DNA of 64,000 nt, taken from NCBI RefSeq assembly GCF_964204645.1, contig NC_134029.1:9662850-9726849 (forward strand). Direction: 5' to 3'. The first letter of the stretch is position 1. Each line of letters begins with the position of its first letter. The notes under the pieces are model-generated. The model saw only the letters and a program-made list of their open reading frames with translations, was not told where the DNA came from and did no database searches. Positions 12,401 to 24,556 of this stretch are shown one piece after another. This DNA comes from Tubulanus polymorphus (lineage: Eukaryota; Nemertea; Palaeonemertea; Tubulaniformes; Tubulanidae). Position numbers and translations under genes: made by a program.

Positions 12401-15400
12401 TAAAGCAAGGTATTTAGCATCGGATATTGTGCCGAAAATTCCAGATTGATACACAACAGTTTTTCAAGTAAGCGCATTTTTAGTGTAAACCAATAATGTT
12501 GATTGACAGGCAGGCTCAGCTGCGTGCCTGATTTTATCGATGATGTCAGATGTAAACAATAACATTACCACGTGCGCAATGCAAATGGCAAACAAATTGA
12601 ATTTTTTAAAGCAAACTTCTCTAACGGAATATTAATTTCTTATTTATAATTTATACATCAGACTTTGCTTCTTCGAACCTCAGTCCTTTTGTTGTATATG
12701 GTCACCAGGGGGGCGTTGAATATTGAAATCGTTAGATTGTTGAGCATTTGAAACCACTTCCCAAGTGGGCATGGTGTCCCTGGACCCCTAGTTTGCATAT
12801 CGGTAGCCTACGTGACAGATTTTTACTTCACACCAGTTTGGCGAGCCACTGGACCATTGGTCCTTTATCTTGACTGGCTGCTGGTCTCTATTCTTAATTA
12901 ATATTTTCATGATTATTTAAGCTTTTGAAAAACATTACCAAATTATGAAAAATGCAATCCTGAATTCTCCAAAGAAAATCTATCGGAGAATCTATTGTTA
13001 TATGTCGAAGATCACAAGGGCGAATGCACATCATGACGTAATGGAGTCGGCGTTCCCATTTGCTCATATTTTTTTGGTTTGACATTGCAGGAGATTAATA
13101 CTTGGGATAAAGAGGCCGTTAGTAGTATTTCCAGTAATGATGATTTTGATGTTGATGTTGACAAGGTTTTAGTGGCGCCGGAAGAAAATGATGAGGTGTA
13201 TTTCATGAGGAGAATCCAGGTAAAAGCCATAAAAATGGACGTATAAGTCTACCCGGTATATAAGATGTGGTGGATTTTTAAGCCTAAAATTCATGATTTA
13301 AACATATATTTACCATATAAGTCAAGTACGTTCTCCAGAATGATCACCTTTATCGCTAATGACAGTCAAAGCTCATTATAACGCAAGCCATGGGACCGTA
13401 TGAATTTTGGCAGTTTAACAAACGGCGAGGTATAACGAAATGACGATCCTGAAAGGTGACAGTATACACAACATGACTATTATCATCAAACATCAACATG
13501 CATTTTCTTACAGCTAATGAATGCTTACCGTATGTGAATTTAGATTAAATAAATATTCTAAATGATTTTATACTAGTAGGCCTATTCAAGAATTTATTTT
13601 CTTAAATTGAACAGGAGGAATGCGCATATCGTTTCATAGCACTTGCTTTACTGCGACTGACTATCATGGAAACAGGTTCCTAGAAGGGACCTAATCATCG
13701 TATATAACCAACATGTTTACCCGGTAAACAATATCAAGTCACAAGCAATAACAAAAAATACCTTGCTGTGGATTCATCAGAATTCCTAATCTTTGGCAAA
13801 ATCAGAATCCAGTATTAGACATCAGTTTATCTAAAGTAAGGAAGTGTTAAGCTCTTCACGTTTTTCATTTTGATAACAGAAAAAAGATTATACAGTAGAT
13901 ATGTGACACTGCTGTCCACAAAATGTATCGATTATCAACACAGCAGATGGGAAAATTCATTGATGGATTTCGGTATTGAAAATATCATTTTTCCGTAAAA
14001 GTATAGGGGGGGGGGGGTGATGATGGTCTCACTCAACTGGTCCGGCGTGAATGGTAATCGGGCGAACCGTAAAAGCATTCAGCGCCTGTTTTACTAATCG
14101 TGGCGTATTGCATTGCAACACTGATTTTGTATCTACTACGATGTGTATGTATGTTATCGATCAGTTGCAGAAAGGCGTGCTGTTGCAGACACGCGCGCTG
14201 CAACAGTAGTAATGTATATAGGCCTACTACTGTTGAACGTCTTCAGATATTGTACACTGTTTGATGATTTTTAGTGAGCATTCATCGGCACAATTTAACT
14301 GCAATAATTCAGGGCTCCACCCGTAATGCATGAGAGATGCTGATTGTCATCGAATGAGGATGTGCCACATTCGAAATAGCCATTACCTTCCAAAATATAA
14401 TAGTCGTTCATGGGCTCAAGGTCACTCTAAATGCTCGGAAAAGGCTTTTAATTTCTAAGATTTTCTTGGGGGAGGGCACAAGGAAATTCTTGGCGATAGG
14501 TGAATTTGGTGGTATTACGGTTGGCGGTATAACAAGCTTTGACTGTATTTTATTGACTTAATAGTGTCACAACTTAGTTTGTTTTGATTGACAATGTAAA
14601 CTTTCACACAAAAGCACACGCCAATCAGATTGCTGCTTTGTGACCAATACGCAATAGCGATCAATAGCGAACAGTTACAGCAGTATTAAATACTGCATGT
14701 AGTGTATTCCGGTAATGTATATAATAGTCACCCTTTGCTAAGCTCTATACACTGCTATGCATGTATGAATGTATTGTTTCGTACAACGTTAGAATTAGAA
14801 AGTTTTTTGGATGAAATAATCTTTATTTAATCAGCTCAACTTTCCATTTCGTAAGCAGTGGTAAACCACATATTGCAATTAATGTGTAAGTACACCAGAA
14901 AAATGTGATACCGGCAACACCAGATTCAGGTCATTCGTACTGAAAGTCAGTCCATTTTCAATGAAATTTGAACTTGATTTGAACTTGGCTTTCAAGTCCA
15001 AAAATTATCAAACTAGACATTGAATAGATATAAGATTCTCTTTCTTGCTAATAATAATAATAATACTCACTGTATGGTATAAACTTCACTGAAAATTCAC
15101 TGTTGTTCAGAAAATATGACTCAATTTCAATTTGAATGTAGAAGAAAATTATCTCTCAGTAGCGTTGCTGGTATCCCATTGAATATTGCAATTGTCAGAC
15201 TATCAAGCATTCACTAAATAGGCATGGTGTCCCTCGACCCCCAGTTATTTCTCATTTCAGGAAGTTCAGCAACTGGATATGAAACTTTCACAGCATCAAA
15301 TATTCCAACTCCTCTGGCAATTTAGCAATAATTTTGATGACGTGATTTGTTACATAAAACATGGATATGGCAAGGATGGTGAGTAATGAGTCTTGGAAAA

Positions 15401-17206
15401 CATCGTATCGACAATAACGGCCTTGAATATCTGCCATTCTCGTATATCGTAGCAAAATATCCGGTCCCAATGTAATGCATTTCTTTTGAAATCCTATTAT
15501 GTATAACCTTCTTGTCGAGGACTGCTTCGGTGAAAACCAATGAAAATCAGCAAAATGTAGCGTGATCATAAGGCTCAAATCTGTTGGAAATGAAATTTAT
15601 AATGCATGTATCGTTAAAAAGTTCTTGAGCCGATTTCCCAATTTGACCTCTAGGGGGTGCTGTAGAGGTGGTACTTGTAAATGCTACTTGTCCTACAATC
15701 ATTATCCGATCTTGACCAAGCGTGGTGTGTAGATACTATGGGCAAAGGGCTAAAAAGTTATAGAGCCGTTTTCCAGATTTGAATACTAGGGTGGGCTATA
15801 CAGGTGGTCCTTGTAAACCTAACCATAAAAGAGCGGATCTGTATCAGCCGATAGGCTGCTTGTAATTACTAAAATTTTGGAGCTTTATTGGTCTATTGGT
15901 GGGGCAGTGTGTACTGCTGTGCATGGAAAAAATTAGTGATATCGCTTCATATGTGTATATTTATACGTAATGCGTGGTTTAGTCTGGGATTTAGTTTTGT
16001 ACTGTTTTAAAAATTGAAGAAACAACAACTTCATTAAAATTCAAATTGATTGTATTACTGTAGAAATCCCACGATAAGACCAGGCTTTCTTACTAGTTCA
16101 GATTTATAATTCTCTTGGACCATCTGGAATTCTAGGAACTCGTATTTCATTAGTCCCCTTACTCGCCATAAATTGTACTTGTTATATATGTATTCAAGTG
16201 GAAGAGTTATTTATATACAGACAGCTAGTACATGAGGGTATGCAAAAATACCCAGATTCTTTGCCATCATTCCGGTTTTTCATATGACTGATAATGTATC
16301 CTAGATAATGTGCCCTGACAGAAGTGTCTCGTATCGAGTAAGGTAAACATAAACAAGACAACATTCTTTTTCTGTGCACATGTATAGTTACGTAAATAAT
16401 AATAATGTGTCTTATATAGCGCTAAATCCAGCCAGGCTGCTCAGAGCGCTTAACGTTTTCGGTATTATTACCCCGGCCAATTCTCTAACATGTATCAGTC
16501 ATCTCTCCCTGGGGAGAAGTAACACCGAGCTGCTAACAAGCGCTCAGGAGTCATCTATCAGGCCAGGTACCCATTTACTCCTGGGTGGAGAGATACAAAC
16601 ATACATACATAATTGTCCTGACAGCGACGGAACCGACTGAAAATCCAGTGACAATAACGAACAGTTGCAATGAAATAATAGAACTAACTTTATTTGGGCG
16701 GTTGGGTTTTCACTTATTTATAAAAAAAGTCATGTGACCTAGAGACGACCGTGACGACTACAAATGCGTCATGCACAATAATTCTTATCAGTACTCACGA
16801 ACTGTCGTGCCAATAATACAGATCTGGTAGGTTATGTAGTATAAAACCAAATAGCAAGAGAAGACAATCATTGGATGGTGTGAAAATAACCTGCCCAAAA
16901 AACTAAATTACATCATCAAATGAAATGGCCCACTGGGGCTACCTTGCTACGGAATAGCTGTTTTCTCAGAATATTTGATTGATTTAACGAAACTGTTTGG
17001 ATATACATTAATATCGCAATGAATTCAATTTCTCATTCACAGGTTCACTGCCTTGGAATTCGAAAGATGATGAAGTGTTATTGACACAATCACGAGAAAA
17101 GTTGCAAAATCTTGTTGACAAATATTGTTTGAATAACGTGATCAACAGGGCTGCATTTTTGGACAAGATGGACGAATTGAAAGCTGCTGATAGTAGTGCT
17201 CAATGA
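3032..17206 (+). CDS. TERF2IP: RAP1 / TERF2IP telomere protein, 5'-partial, nine exons
   Basis: Shelterin subunit RAP1, which binds TRF2 and acts in telomere protection and transcription. Exons: 3032-3110, 4929-5056, 5576-5722, 8097-8243, 9246-9407, 10245-10472, 13091-13219, 15261-15378, 17043-17206 (stop TGA 17204-17206). Intron phases match at every join (1,0,0,0,0,0,0,1). The first exon encodes GDHSWQSMKKHF, like the third Myb helix of RAP1 (human HSWQSLKDRY). The middle exons are acidic, then Ser/Thr- and Lys/Arg-rich (STPKRSTRISRLNRRKP, NLS-like). The last three exons form the RCT domain: EVQQLDMKLSQHQIF, a conserved DG-x-P-x-W (GSLPWNSKDDE; human GYPIWSRQDD) and NVINRAAFLDK (human NVARRIEFRKK). 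The BRCT domain and the first Myb helices were not found and must lie upstream or in unrecognised exons. The 4929 start is chosen by phase; the same frame is open from 4760. Domain assignment rests on remembered family sequences. RCT is the strongest part; the first two exons are less certain. Confidence 0.75.
3754..4286 (+). mobile_element. Helitron-like hairpin/CTAG repeat, copy A (internally deleted)
   Basis: 5' end TTTTTAG followed by CCACTTGGGACTTTAGTCCC (self-complementary) and a CGTCCGTC-rich stretch. 3' end has the hairpin CCACTTCCCAAGTGG and terminates CCCCTAG before TT. Two internal units carry CACCAGGGGGCG. In a RAP1 intron. Confidence 0.8.
6412..7130. repeat. CTCGGTTAATCCGT repeat, copy 1
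   Basis: Starts AGTCAATCTCGGTTAATCCG, has many internal TACGGAT motifs, and shares 6880-7130 with 22020-22260 at high identity. pogo-like terminus. In a RAP1 intron. Confidence 0.55.
7772..7840 (+). repeat. tRNA-derived SINE head
   Basis: TTGGTCTACTGGTTAGCACG then CTTGCC, ACGAGACCCAGG and GATGATCCCTGG resemble a tRNA from D-arm to T-arm. The B-box is damaged (GATCCC retained, TTC lost), so it is a relic and not a tRNA gene. Confidence 0.5.
8515..8765 (+). repeat. Diverged ~150-bp tandem duplication
   Basis: GTGTGCTACATT, GAATTATTGCCTGGTGCAA and CATCTCT recur in the second unit as GTGTGCGCTACATT, GAAATTGTTGCCAGGTGCAA and TATCTCT. Confidence 0.55.
9872..10141. mobile_element. GGATCCAGGG-ended MITE
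   Basis: AGGGTGGATCCAGGG and complement AGGGGCGGATCCAGGG. Contains imperfect AGGGCACTTNNACGTCAAAT repeats. Possible imperfect 8-bp duplication GCATGGCA/CCATGGGT, suggestive of hAT. In a RAP1 intron. Confidence 0.55.
10833..12791 (+). mobile_element. Helitron-like repeat, copy B (near full length)
   Basis: The longest uninterrupted-order copy: 5' TTTTTAG hairpin and CGTCCGTCC head, a ~300-bp unique region (CAAGATGGCCGACTGGCAGC), then four or five ~160-bp internal units, each with a CACCAGGGGGCG-type core, then the hairpin/CTAG 3' end. Interrupted by an unrelated insert at 11998-12679. In a RAP1 intron. Confidence 0.8.
11998..12679. mobile_element. 682-bp insert with GGTTCGAAGAA inverted ends
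   Basis: Begins GGTTCGAAGAA and ends TTCTTCGAACC, interrupting copy B at its GGTTTTTGTATATGG site. AT-rich with no open frame. The right junction carries extra bases before GTATATGG, so the exact ends and target duplication are unclear. Confidence 0.6.
15170..15245 (+). repeat. Decayed 3' end of the Helitron-like repeat
   Basis: GGCATGGTGTCCCT and CGACCCCCAGTT match the family's 3' end but are diverged. It ends 15 bp before the RAP1 exon at 15261. Confidence 0.55.
16385..16625 (+). repeat. Widespread SINE/MITE-like relic
   Basis: TAATAATAATGTGTCTTATA, AGCGCTAAATCC, AGAGCGCTTAA and CCAGGTACCCATTTACTCCT are hallmarks of a dispersed non-autonomous repeat seen in many animals. The frame across it is not a gene. 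Confidence 0.5.
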
Positions 17207-17384
17207 TCATTTTTCAAAAAGAATTTCTTTTGCATTTATAAGTTGTTTTAGACCCACTGTTTCAGGGGCAGATTCAGTTATTCTTCATGAGAAATTTTGA
17301 GTACTCCAGGGCACAGATCCAGGGGAGTGCTTGAGCAGTAGCATCGCCTGTGTACATCCATACATTCAGGCCGGCAGGCGTGCA

Positions 17385-17870
17385 GATGTTGTTCCCGCTC
17401 TATAGTCTTCAATTTTTGATTGATTTTCTTGTGACTTGGTACGTTTGTGGGGGGAGGATGAACCCTATTGTTTTTGACGTACAGTTAACCCTGATATACC
17501 GCCCTCCCATTTTCCGCCACCCGGCAGTATATGGGGCTTGACCGTATATAGGTTATCCAAGATGGCCGCCAGTCATTTTGGTATGAACTAGCCATTTTGG
17601 AACTTATTCCCTCTCAACAGTCTACAGTGCTGTATTGATTTTCTTGTCACTTGGTTCATGGATTGAAGGCATAAGGAGGATGAACTCTACTGTTTTTGAT
17701 GTATTTAAGTCATCCAAGATAGCCACCAGTTATTTGGGTGTCTTAAATAGCCAATTTACTTGCCAATAGTCAATAGCTTGTTACTGCTTTAAGGTGTAGA
17801 ATTCGGACAGATTTTTTTCACTTTCAAACAGTGGTTTATAATGGGAGGATGAGCCCTTTTATGTTTTACA
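17385..17870 (+). repeat. Degenerate ~180-bp tandem repeat
   Basis: Repeats of GGAGGATGAACCCTATTGTT, ATCCAAGATGGCCGCCAGTC and ACTAGCCATTTTGGAACTT. Single related units lie at 5165-5365 and 19855-19930. Lies 3' of the RAP1 stop. Confidence 0.65.
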
Positions 17871-17872
17871 TA

Positions 17873-18048
17873 TACAGTGTGTCCCAGAAAATGGTTTCTC
17901 TGAAATGAATAAATATTTATAATTTAATCTGTATCAATAAATAAATTTTTGTGATTACTTATCCATCACAAAAATTTATCTATTCATATAGACTAACCGG
18001 TATGAATATTTATTCATTTTGGAGGAACCATTTTGGAAAAAGTGTGAA
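17873..18048. mobile_element. 176-bp palindromic MITE, mariner-type end
   Basis: Left ACAGTGTGTCCCAGAAAATGG, right complement around 18030-18048. The central stem AATAAATTTTTGTGAT/ATCACAAAAATTTAT makes almost the whole element a hairpin. A related end occurs at 19723-19751. Confidence 0.6.
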
Positions 18049-18644
18049 TTACTTGGATCATCATTAGATACAGAAACAGATATTAATAGAAGGAAATTAT
18101 TAATTTAAGCGTAGAACGTAAACTCGGTACTTTCAATGCATATCTAAGCAGTAGTGTGTCGCTATTTCGCCGTTTACTTGGATATCGATATCCAAAAGTT
18201 GAATGTTGAACTCTACAGTCAAACACAAGCACTGCATGCCGTGGAGTGTCCTGTTCGGCTGGGGTTTCTTTGCCAAATGGGGATCCTTTCGTGAGATATG
18301 TGGTTTCCTTAGATCCTCATGGTATTGTAACAAAAACTTCGCTCTTAACATGTATATTTCAATATCTTTTATTCTCGACTATATTTATATGTAAAATGTC
18401 AAGGCCTTCTAAAACACGTCTTGCCCATGCAAGAACTCCAGCTCGATCCCCTTCGTCCCTCTGATCTTTCCCCAATATCTGGAGGGTCATGTGATGCAAC
18501 CACTATCTGGTTTCCATCACCGCCCACACAGATCCTGCATATTTGAACCCTCACATCCTGGTCATCACATTCCTGTGACCACCAGTAATCCCTCCTTATA
18601 ATTGCTTTACTTAATAACTATATAACAGGAGCAAAGTGATAGCT

Positions 18645-18812
18645 AAACGACGTTTGACCTGGTTTGGACATTTGATGCGCCTTCATCCTCCGACGCCTGT
18701 GCGCCCGGCTTTAGCTGAAGCGTTGTGATACACGAAGAAATATCAAGGCCGACCACAGTCCACCTGGTTGTCGATACTTCGTGAAGATCTAGCCCTTGTA
18801 GACATTCAATTT
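18645..18812 (+). pseudogene. Non-LTR retrotransposon RT C-terminal fragment
   Basis: Reads RRLTWFGHLMRLHP, then a stop, then YQGRPQSTWLSILREDL. The W-FGH-RM and GRP-TW signature is characteristic of the region after reverse transcriptase in LINE-like elements. It has one internal stop and no flanking polymerase core. The GGTTTACC element begins just downstream. Confidence 0.6.
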
Positions 18813-18818
18813 GTTTTT

Positions 18819-19597
18819 GGTTTACCTTTGGAAGCGATATTGAAGTTGGCATTTTATGTAAAATCACGGTACGTTTTTTTATGTGAGCATTTGTTTCATT
18901 TGTTCTCAGCCTAAACGACGTATGCGATTGAAGATGTGGCAAACCTCCCCCTGATGACATGGTCAACTTAGTTAAAATTCGCCGAAAAACTGTTTTTGGT
19001 GGGGAAATTCTTAGCTCTTGCGTATAAAATTGCGTCGTCTCTATGAGCGAATGTGATTGTCTGTTTTGGGGATATATGGGGAATTCCGGAGCTACTAAAA
19101 TAATTATGGGAAAGCCATAATGGCGAACGTTTCATTGGACCAGGTGCTGTACGCTCACGAATTCCAAATGCTCATTGCTGGTGAGAATATAATTATTTCA
19201 CTCATCCACCATAGGTATTGTTTCTTTTTAATACCCGGTGATCGTTTTGAGTGACATTGAAGTGTAAGCGAACATTCGAGGTCTGAATATTTTAGTGGTA
19301 AAATCCAGGATTTAAAAGGATACACTTACATACGCCGATTGGTGACACCATATGAATTTTATTGAATATCTATTCATTTTTTTGTACCCTATGAAATTAT
19401 GGACGTGGACCATAAACAAATCTATATTTTAGGCCTTATTTGACTACAAAATAATTCTTTGAGAAAGATAAAATACAATATAAACTTAAAGAACTTGAAG
19501 TCACGAATTAAATAGATTTTTCATGAACAATGCCTTTGCTCCAAACAACCTCTAGCTTTCTCAAGGTAAACCACACTTTGCCTATGGGCAATTTATT
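18819..19597 (+). repeat. GGTTTACC-ended element, copy 1
   Basis: Starts GGTTTACCTTTGG and ends AAGGTAAACC (to 19572), followed by a conserved ACACTTTGCC-ATGGGCAATTTATT tail shared by all copies. About 750 bp, no open frame. Confidence 0.65.
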
Positions 19598-19722
19598 AAG
19601 TTGACTCAAAGCGAAAGGCTTACTTTCCTGGAGGAACTTACTGTTGACCGCGATAGTTGGAGGTCCCTTGTACATCACCCCATGACGCAGCGGTGTTGGT
19701 TTTGTCATAGAAGAAAAAGGAG

Positions 19723-19751
19723 AAACCATTCTCTGGGACACACTGTATAGG
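19723..19751 (-). repeat. Mariner-type terminal repeat, single end
   Basis: Complement reads TATACAGTGTGTCCCAGAGA, as at the 17873 MITE. A partner end was not identified. Confidence 0.45.
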
Positions 19752-21549
19752 TCATTGAAAGCAACTAAATTTCTGTGTGAAATAGGCATTATGGATCTCG
19801 TTATTGCTCTACAATCTATAGCTTTTACTGTTTTTTTTTGTATGACTTTGTGTATTCAAGGCAGGAGGAGGATAATCCCTAGTGATTTGATGCATATATG
19901 TTATCCAAGATGGCTGCCGCAGTCATTGAACCCCAGACGAAACTTAGTGATAAGATTATGTGCCCTATTACAACTTTGCATTCTATACATGACTCTCCAC
20001 TCTGGCTGAGGGGTATTCTTTACATACATGTATGTCTAGTTCAACGCTCCTACTTTAAGTACAAGGTGCCTTGAATGTATAGGATGTTCATGCAGTACCT
20101 AAAAATGCTCAGAATGCATGAAAATGAGTCTTAATTTTAAACATTTTTGGGGATGACCAACAAAGCATCCCCCTTAAGATAAGTAAAAAATCTTGTTATA
20201 AGGCAATAACTGTGAAGCGAAAGCGAAATTATTTTGTAAAATTCTGGAAAGGGGTCATAAGGGCACTGCCCTTTTAAATGCAATACTGGTAATTCGCCTT
20301 AAAATTTTGAAAGACCCTGAGATCTTACCCATTGTTTGTTAATTTCTTACATTTCTAAGAATGTGTGGTAAACATCTTTTTTTCTGAAGAAAGTAGAAAT
20401 ACTGAGTGATTAATTGTCGTTTGTAATGAGTTCATATATTTTGTAAATAAAGTCAAGTATTCATTAATTCTATAATTCTTTTCAGTTATACTTAGGAACA
20501 ATACATTGGATTTTAAGAAAAATCAACTACACTTGCAAATCTGGGAGGCAATCAACTGTAAAAATCTAAAGCCTACCAATAACTACGCCACAACATTATT
20601 AAATATGCCGGTGCAGAATTCATCTTGCACGCTGGGAAATTTGTCCCTTACATTATCTATGCTGATATCTATCGAGCATGTTTGATATTTTTGTTGCAAT
20701 GCGATGATTATTCGAAATGTTGCATAGCTCAGTGTACTTGTTGCCAGATTTATGCAGCAATCAATCTGTTCCCTGTACCTACCCCCTCTGTACCAGACAA
20801 TCGACAGACTATCACCATCCTTGATCAACCACCATCCTTGATCAACTGATTATCAATGTCAAGACTTCGCCAGAAGCACCAAGCTTTGCCGCATGGTTCC
20901 CACAGAACAGGAAATTGGGAAAAACGTGGGAATTTTGAAATGATAACTACCAGCTTGGAAATATTTGGGAATTTGAGAAATTTTCCTCAAATCAGGGAAA
21001 ATCATTGGGAAATTCTTTACATTCCACGTATTGTATTTGCCAAGGGCAATTTTCTTCAGCGGTTTCCCTTGAAAATCACCTTTATCAACCAGTCGCCACT
21101 TAAATGTTGACTAGTATGATGATACATGTTCATTCCCGTATAGGAAAATTGAAAAATCACCCATGATATACTTGGGAATTTTTAATCCATGTAACTGTGG
21201 AACCATGTCGCCGGGATGCCAAGGCTGGTCACAAACAAAAGCCTAATCACCAACGCTCGGATTAAGCTTGAAATACAAGTCAGTATTCAATATTGGATTT
21301 TGAACAATGAACAACATGTATTTGAAAGAAATATGGTTAAGGAATAAGAAATTTTCAACTAAAATCAATGTAAAATTTACTGTACTGTAGTTATCACGTG
21401 TTAAACAGTTCCATGATCCAATTCAATTCAAAAATTTTATGAAAAGATATCACAAACAGATCAACCTTTCAATTCATTTGCATTACTAACAAGAATGTCG
21501 CTGAAACGCCCGAGTGTAAAATACACCCCGAGTGTATGTCGACCTATTT

Positions 21550-21960
21550 CTGAAGGCAGAAAATGAAAAATACAAAATTGACCTTTGACCTACAGGGCTC
21601 GAAATCTAATCAGTCACGGTCTCTAGGGTAACCCATCCAATAAATTTCACAAAGTTATCTTATACCGTTTATGAATTAAGAGCCCGGAAATGAAAAATAC
21701 AAAATAGCTCCTGGTGACCTTGACCTTCAGGACCTGAAATGTAGTCAGTTACTTGAGGATAACCCATCCAAAAAATGTCACCAAATTATCTTTAACCATC
21801 TATGAGATAGAGCCCGGAAATGAAAAATACATAACAGCTTTCAGTAACCTTGACCTTTGACCAACACGACCTGAAATCTAATCAGTTACCCACGGTCCCT
21901 ATGATGACCCATCCATAGAATTTCAGTAGTTATCTTAAACTGTTTATGAGTTAAAGCCCA
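21550..21960 (+). repeat. Tandem repeat, three ~130-bp units
   Basis: Each unit has GAAATGAAAAATACA, TGACCTTGACCTT, GACCTGAAATCTA and TAACCCATCCA. Units start near 21556, 21682 and 21812. Confidence 0.75.
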
Positions 21961-22014
21961 AAAATAGAGCATAAAAATAGCACCCCACTACTTAAGTCAA
22001 TGGATTATTAAGCG

Positions 22015-22347
22015 AACCTTGAGACTATGACATCGATGGATTAACTGGAGTTTCTCATATTTCCTACTGACCTCAATAGATTACAGATGTTTCATACTTT
22101 TTCCCCTTTCAAGTGTATGCTCCCAACAGCTGTCAGCTGATATGGATTACGCATAAGAATTTACATAAAAATTGGACAACAGGACCATGCATTTGTCTAC
22201 GGAATAAGTGAAAATTCGGATTATGGAGTACGAATTAGACACAGAATTTTAAAGTGAATAATGTTACTGAAAATTGAATTACCAATTTATTTATAAATGG
22301 AATAAGCACTTATACGGTTTAACCGGAGACGGATTAACCGAGGTTGA
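22015..22347. repeat. CTCGGTTAATCCGT repeat, copy 2 (partial)
   Basis: Shares TCTCATATTTCCTACTGACC and GTCTACGGAATAAGTG with copy 1. Ends GGATTAACCGAGGTTGACT, the complement of copy 1's start. Confidence 0.55.
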
Positions 22348-22930
22348 CTGGTCCAGATATCAACAAGTCGACATTGATTTCGTTCGATTGTCTGAGGGTG
22401 GGTGCAGACAGCAGTATTAGCATCAATTCACATCACACTCAACTTGATCTACTGATCATGTGACTAAAGGTGATCCAATTCAATGACTTAAATTGTGACA
22501 GGTGCAGTATGTCGAGTTGTTGCTAGTGTGCGTGGGGAACATCTTTCAGCGTCAATGTCACTGATAAATTGTGTAGCGGCTCAAATGTTTTCGTGATTCA
22601 GTATGGATTTTTGAAATGTGAAGTCGTAAGTGATTTACATCTAAAAAAATCCAGCAACTTTGAAATCCTGTCGTGCTCCAATTGCTAATGAACAACTTCA
22701 GAAACTCAGAATTTTGCATTGTCTCCTTGCATGAATTAAATCAATGAAACTGATATCTTAATATATGTTTTATCTAGATTTTTTATTACAATAAGTCAAT
22801 AACTTAAAAAATTCAAGTACAAATTGTACATTCTTTATACAAATATTGGTATGGCAAAAAATTCAATATTTTCCCGCTTATAAAGATAGATGTTTTATTG
22901 AATAGTGTGACTCATAGATACTAAAATAAG

Positions 22931-23137
22931 GACAGACCTGACAATGACTACTATTTGAGACTAGTTCTACTATTTGAGACTAGTTCTACTATTTCAAGAA
23001 CTTTACTCGTAAAAAATATCAAAATACTCTCGGGAATTGGAATAATTTCAGGCTCATTTTCAATTGAACTACTATCTTTAATGTCAAATTACTCTAATTA
23101 CTACAATTCCAGTAATCGGGAAGTCTGGTCTGTATAA
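22931..23137. repeat. Small candidate MITE with 19-bp internal tandem repeat
   Basis: GGACAGACCTGAC and complement ACAGACCAGAC bound about 200 bp. Inside, CTACTATTTGAGACTAGTT is repeated two and a half times. Confidence 0.35.
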
Positions 23138-23645
23138 TAGCCTCGGCAACTTGGATAAACACTTTTAATAGAAACTGCTCTATGTACAAGACACACGATC
23201 AGCTTTGTCCACGAAATTTCATGCACACGTATGTACTTTGAAATAATAAAAAAGGCTGGTCCTGAAAGTGTCATTCAAAACATAACAGACTAATCGACCT
23301 AACAGGCTGAAGGAATTCCGAATGCAATCCTGCGGAATTCCCTGCTATGATATGAATTAGAAATTTTCTACTATATATAATTTGAGCCATAAAATTGGCC
23401 ACAAATTGGGACGATTTAAAAATATCTTAGGAACCACTATTCCATGTGGATATTCTGATCAATATGAAAAGCAAACAGTAGTAGCAATTAACTCGATGAT
23501 GAAAACAGGTCAGTGGTATCATTTCAAGACACATTCTTGCATGATATAGGCCTTATGCTAATTTTCTATCCGGAAATCCAGGGGTATGAACATATTCGCC
23601 AGGGCAGATCTAGCAACCAATGTTGAGGGTAACACAACTTTTAAA

Positions 23646-23775
23646 CTAGGGGTCCAGGGACACCATGCCCACTTGGGATGGGGTTTCACATGCTCAACAA
23701 TCTAACAAATCAATATTCAATGCCCCCTGGTGACCATATATTGAACCTAATGACCTGGAAACTCACTGCATTTAC
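23646..23775 (-). repeat. Helitron-like repeat, copy D, 3' fragment
   Basis: Complement of the CTAG/hairpin 3' end, plus one GCCCCCTGGTGACC unit. The 5' part is absent. Confidence 0.7.
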
Positions 23776-24556
23776 TCACACCAGAACCGAGAAATCGTGA
23801 CTACATGCACTCTCACTGAATGAAAACATTGTCAAAAATGTCTTTTAGTCTTCAACATGCCTTGTGTATCCTGGCTGATTGACATGAAGGACCAAGGTGC
23901 ATGTGTACAATTTCACACAACACCACATTTAATGTGTTTTGTCAAACAAATTTATCCGACACACAACAATTGTTTACTCATCACAGTTCATCAACCATGA
24001 AATAACATATCAACTTTGTAATCAAACTCATGGCATCTAATACTGGTAAGCTCGAAACCCCAATAAAATGAAAAAGAACAGCAGGAAGACATACTGACAC
24101 CTGCCTGAACGGTTTTTATTTCATTTTTTGTAAACCAAGAATTAATTTTCAACCACTCAGATTGGCAGGTTTTTATTCTACTGGGTCACAGCCTAAGCTT
24201 TTTGCACCCGGCCAGAAATGAAAAACAAGGTATAAATTTTTTTTGGCCTTATGGATGGACAAATTGTTAATTATTCAATACTTAACTCCCCCCTGGTGCC
24301 AAGAACGAAGAATTGGGTGATCCCAATTCCATGTGAGGAGATATATCCTATGCCAGTGCTAATATAATTAAAAATCACAAATTTCGATGAAAAATGGCAA
24401 ACCTTTAGGATGCAACGGGTCTCAGAATTCAGGCCAAAATTGAGATTTTTTGGTACAAACTAGGGGTCCAGGGACACCATGCCCAGTTGGGAAGTGGTTT
24501 CAAATGCTCAACAATCTAACAGTTTCAATATTCAACGCCCCCTGGTGACCATATAC

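Larger units (their letters stand above)
19752..24459. other. Mostly featureless intergenic DNA
   Basis: Between RAP1 and CCDC134. Apart from the repeats listed separately I see no gene; short open frames around 20583-21110 show no recognisable domain and no convincing splice structure. Confidence 0.5.

Noticed and set aside
18133-18464. Overlapping frames on both strands just before the RT fragment
   Set aside because: Could be LINE remains, but no reverse-transcriptase motif could be read; not called.
20583-21110. Three short open frames
   Set aside because: No domains, no splice structure and overlapping on both strands.
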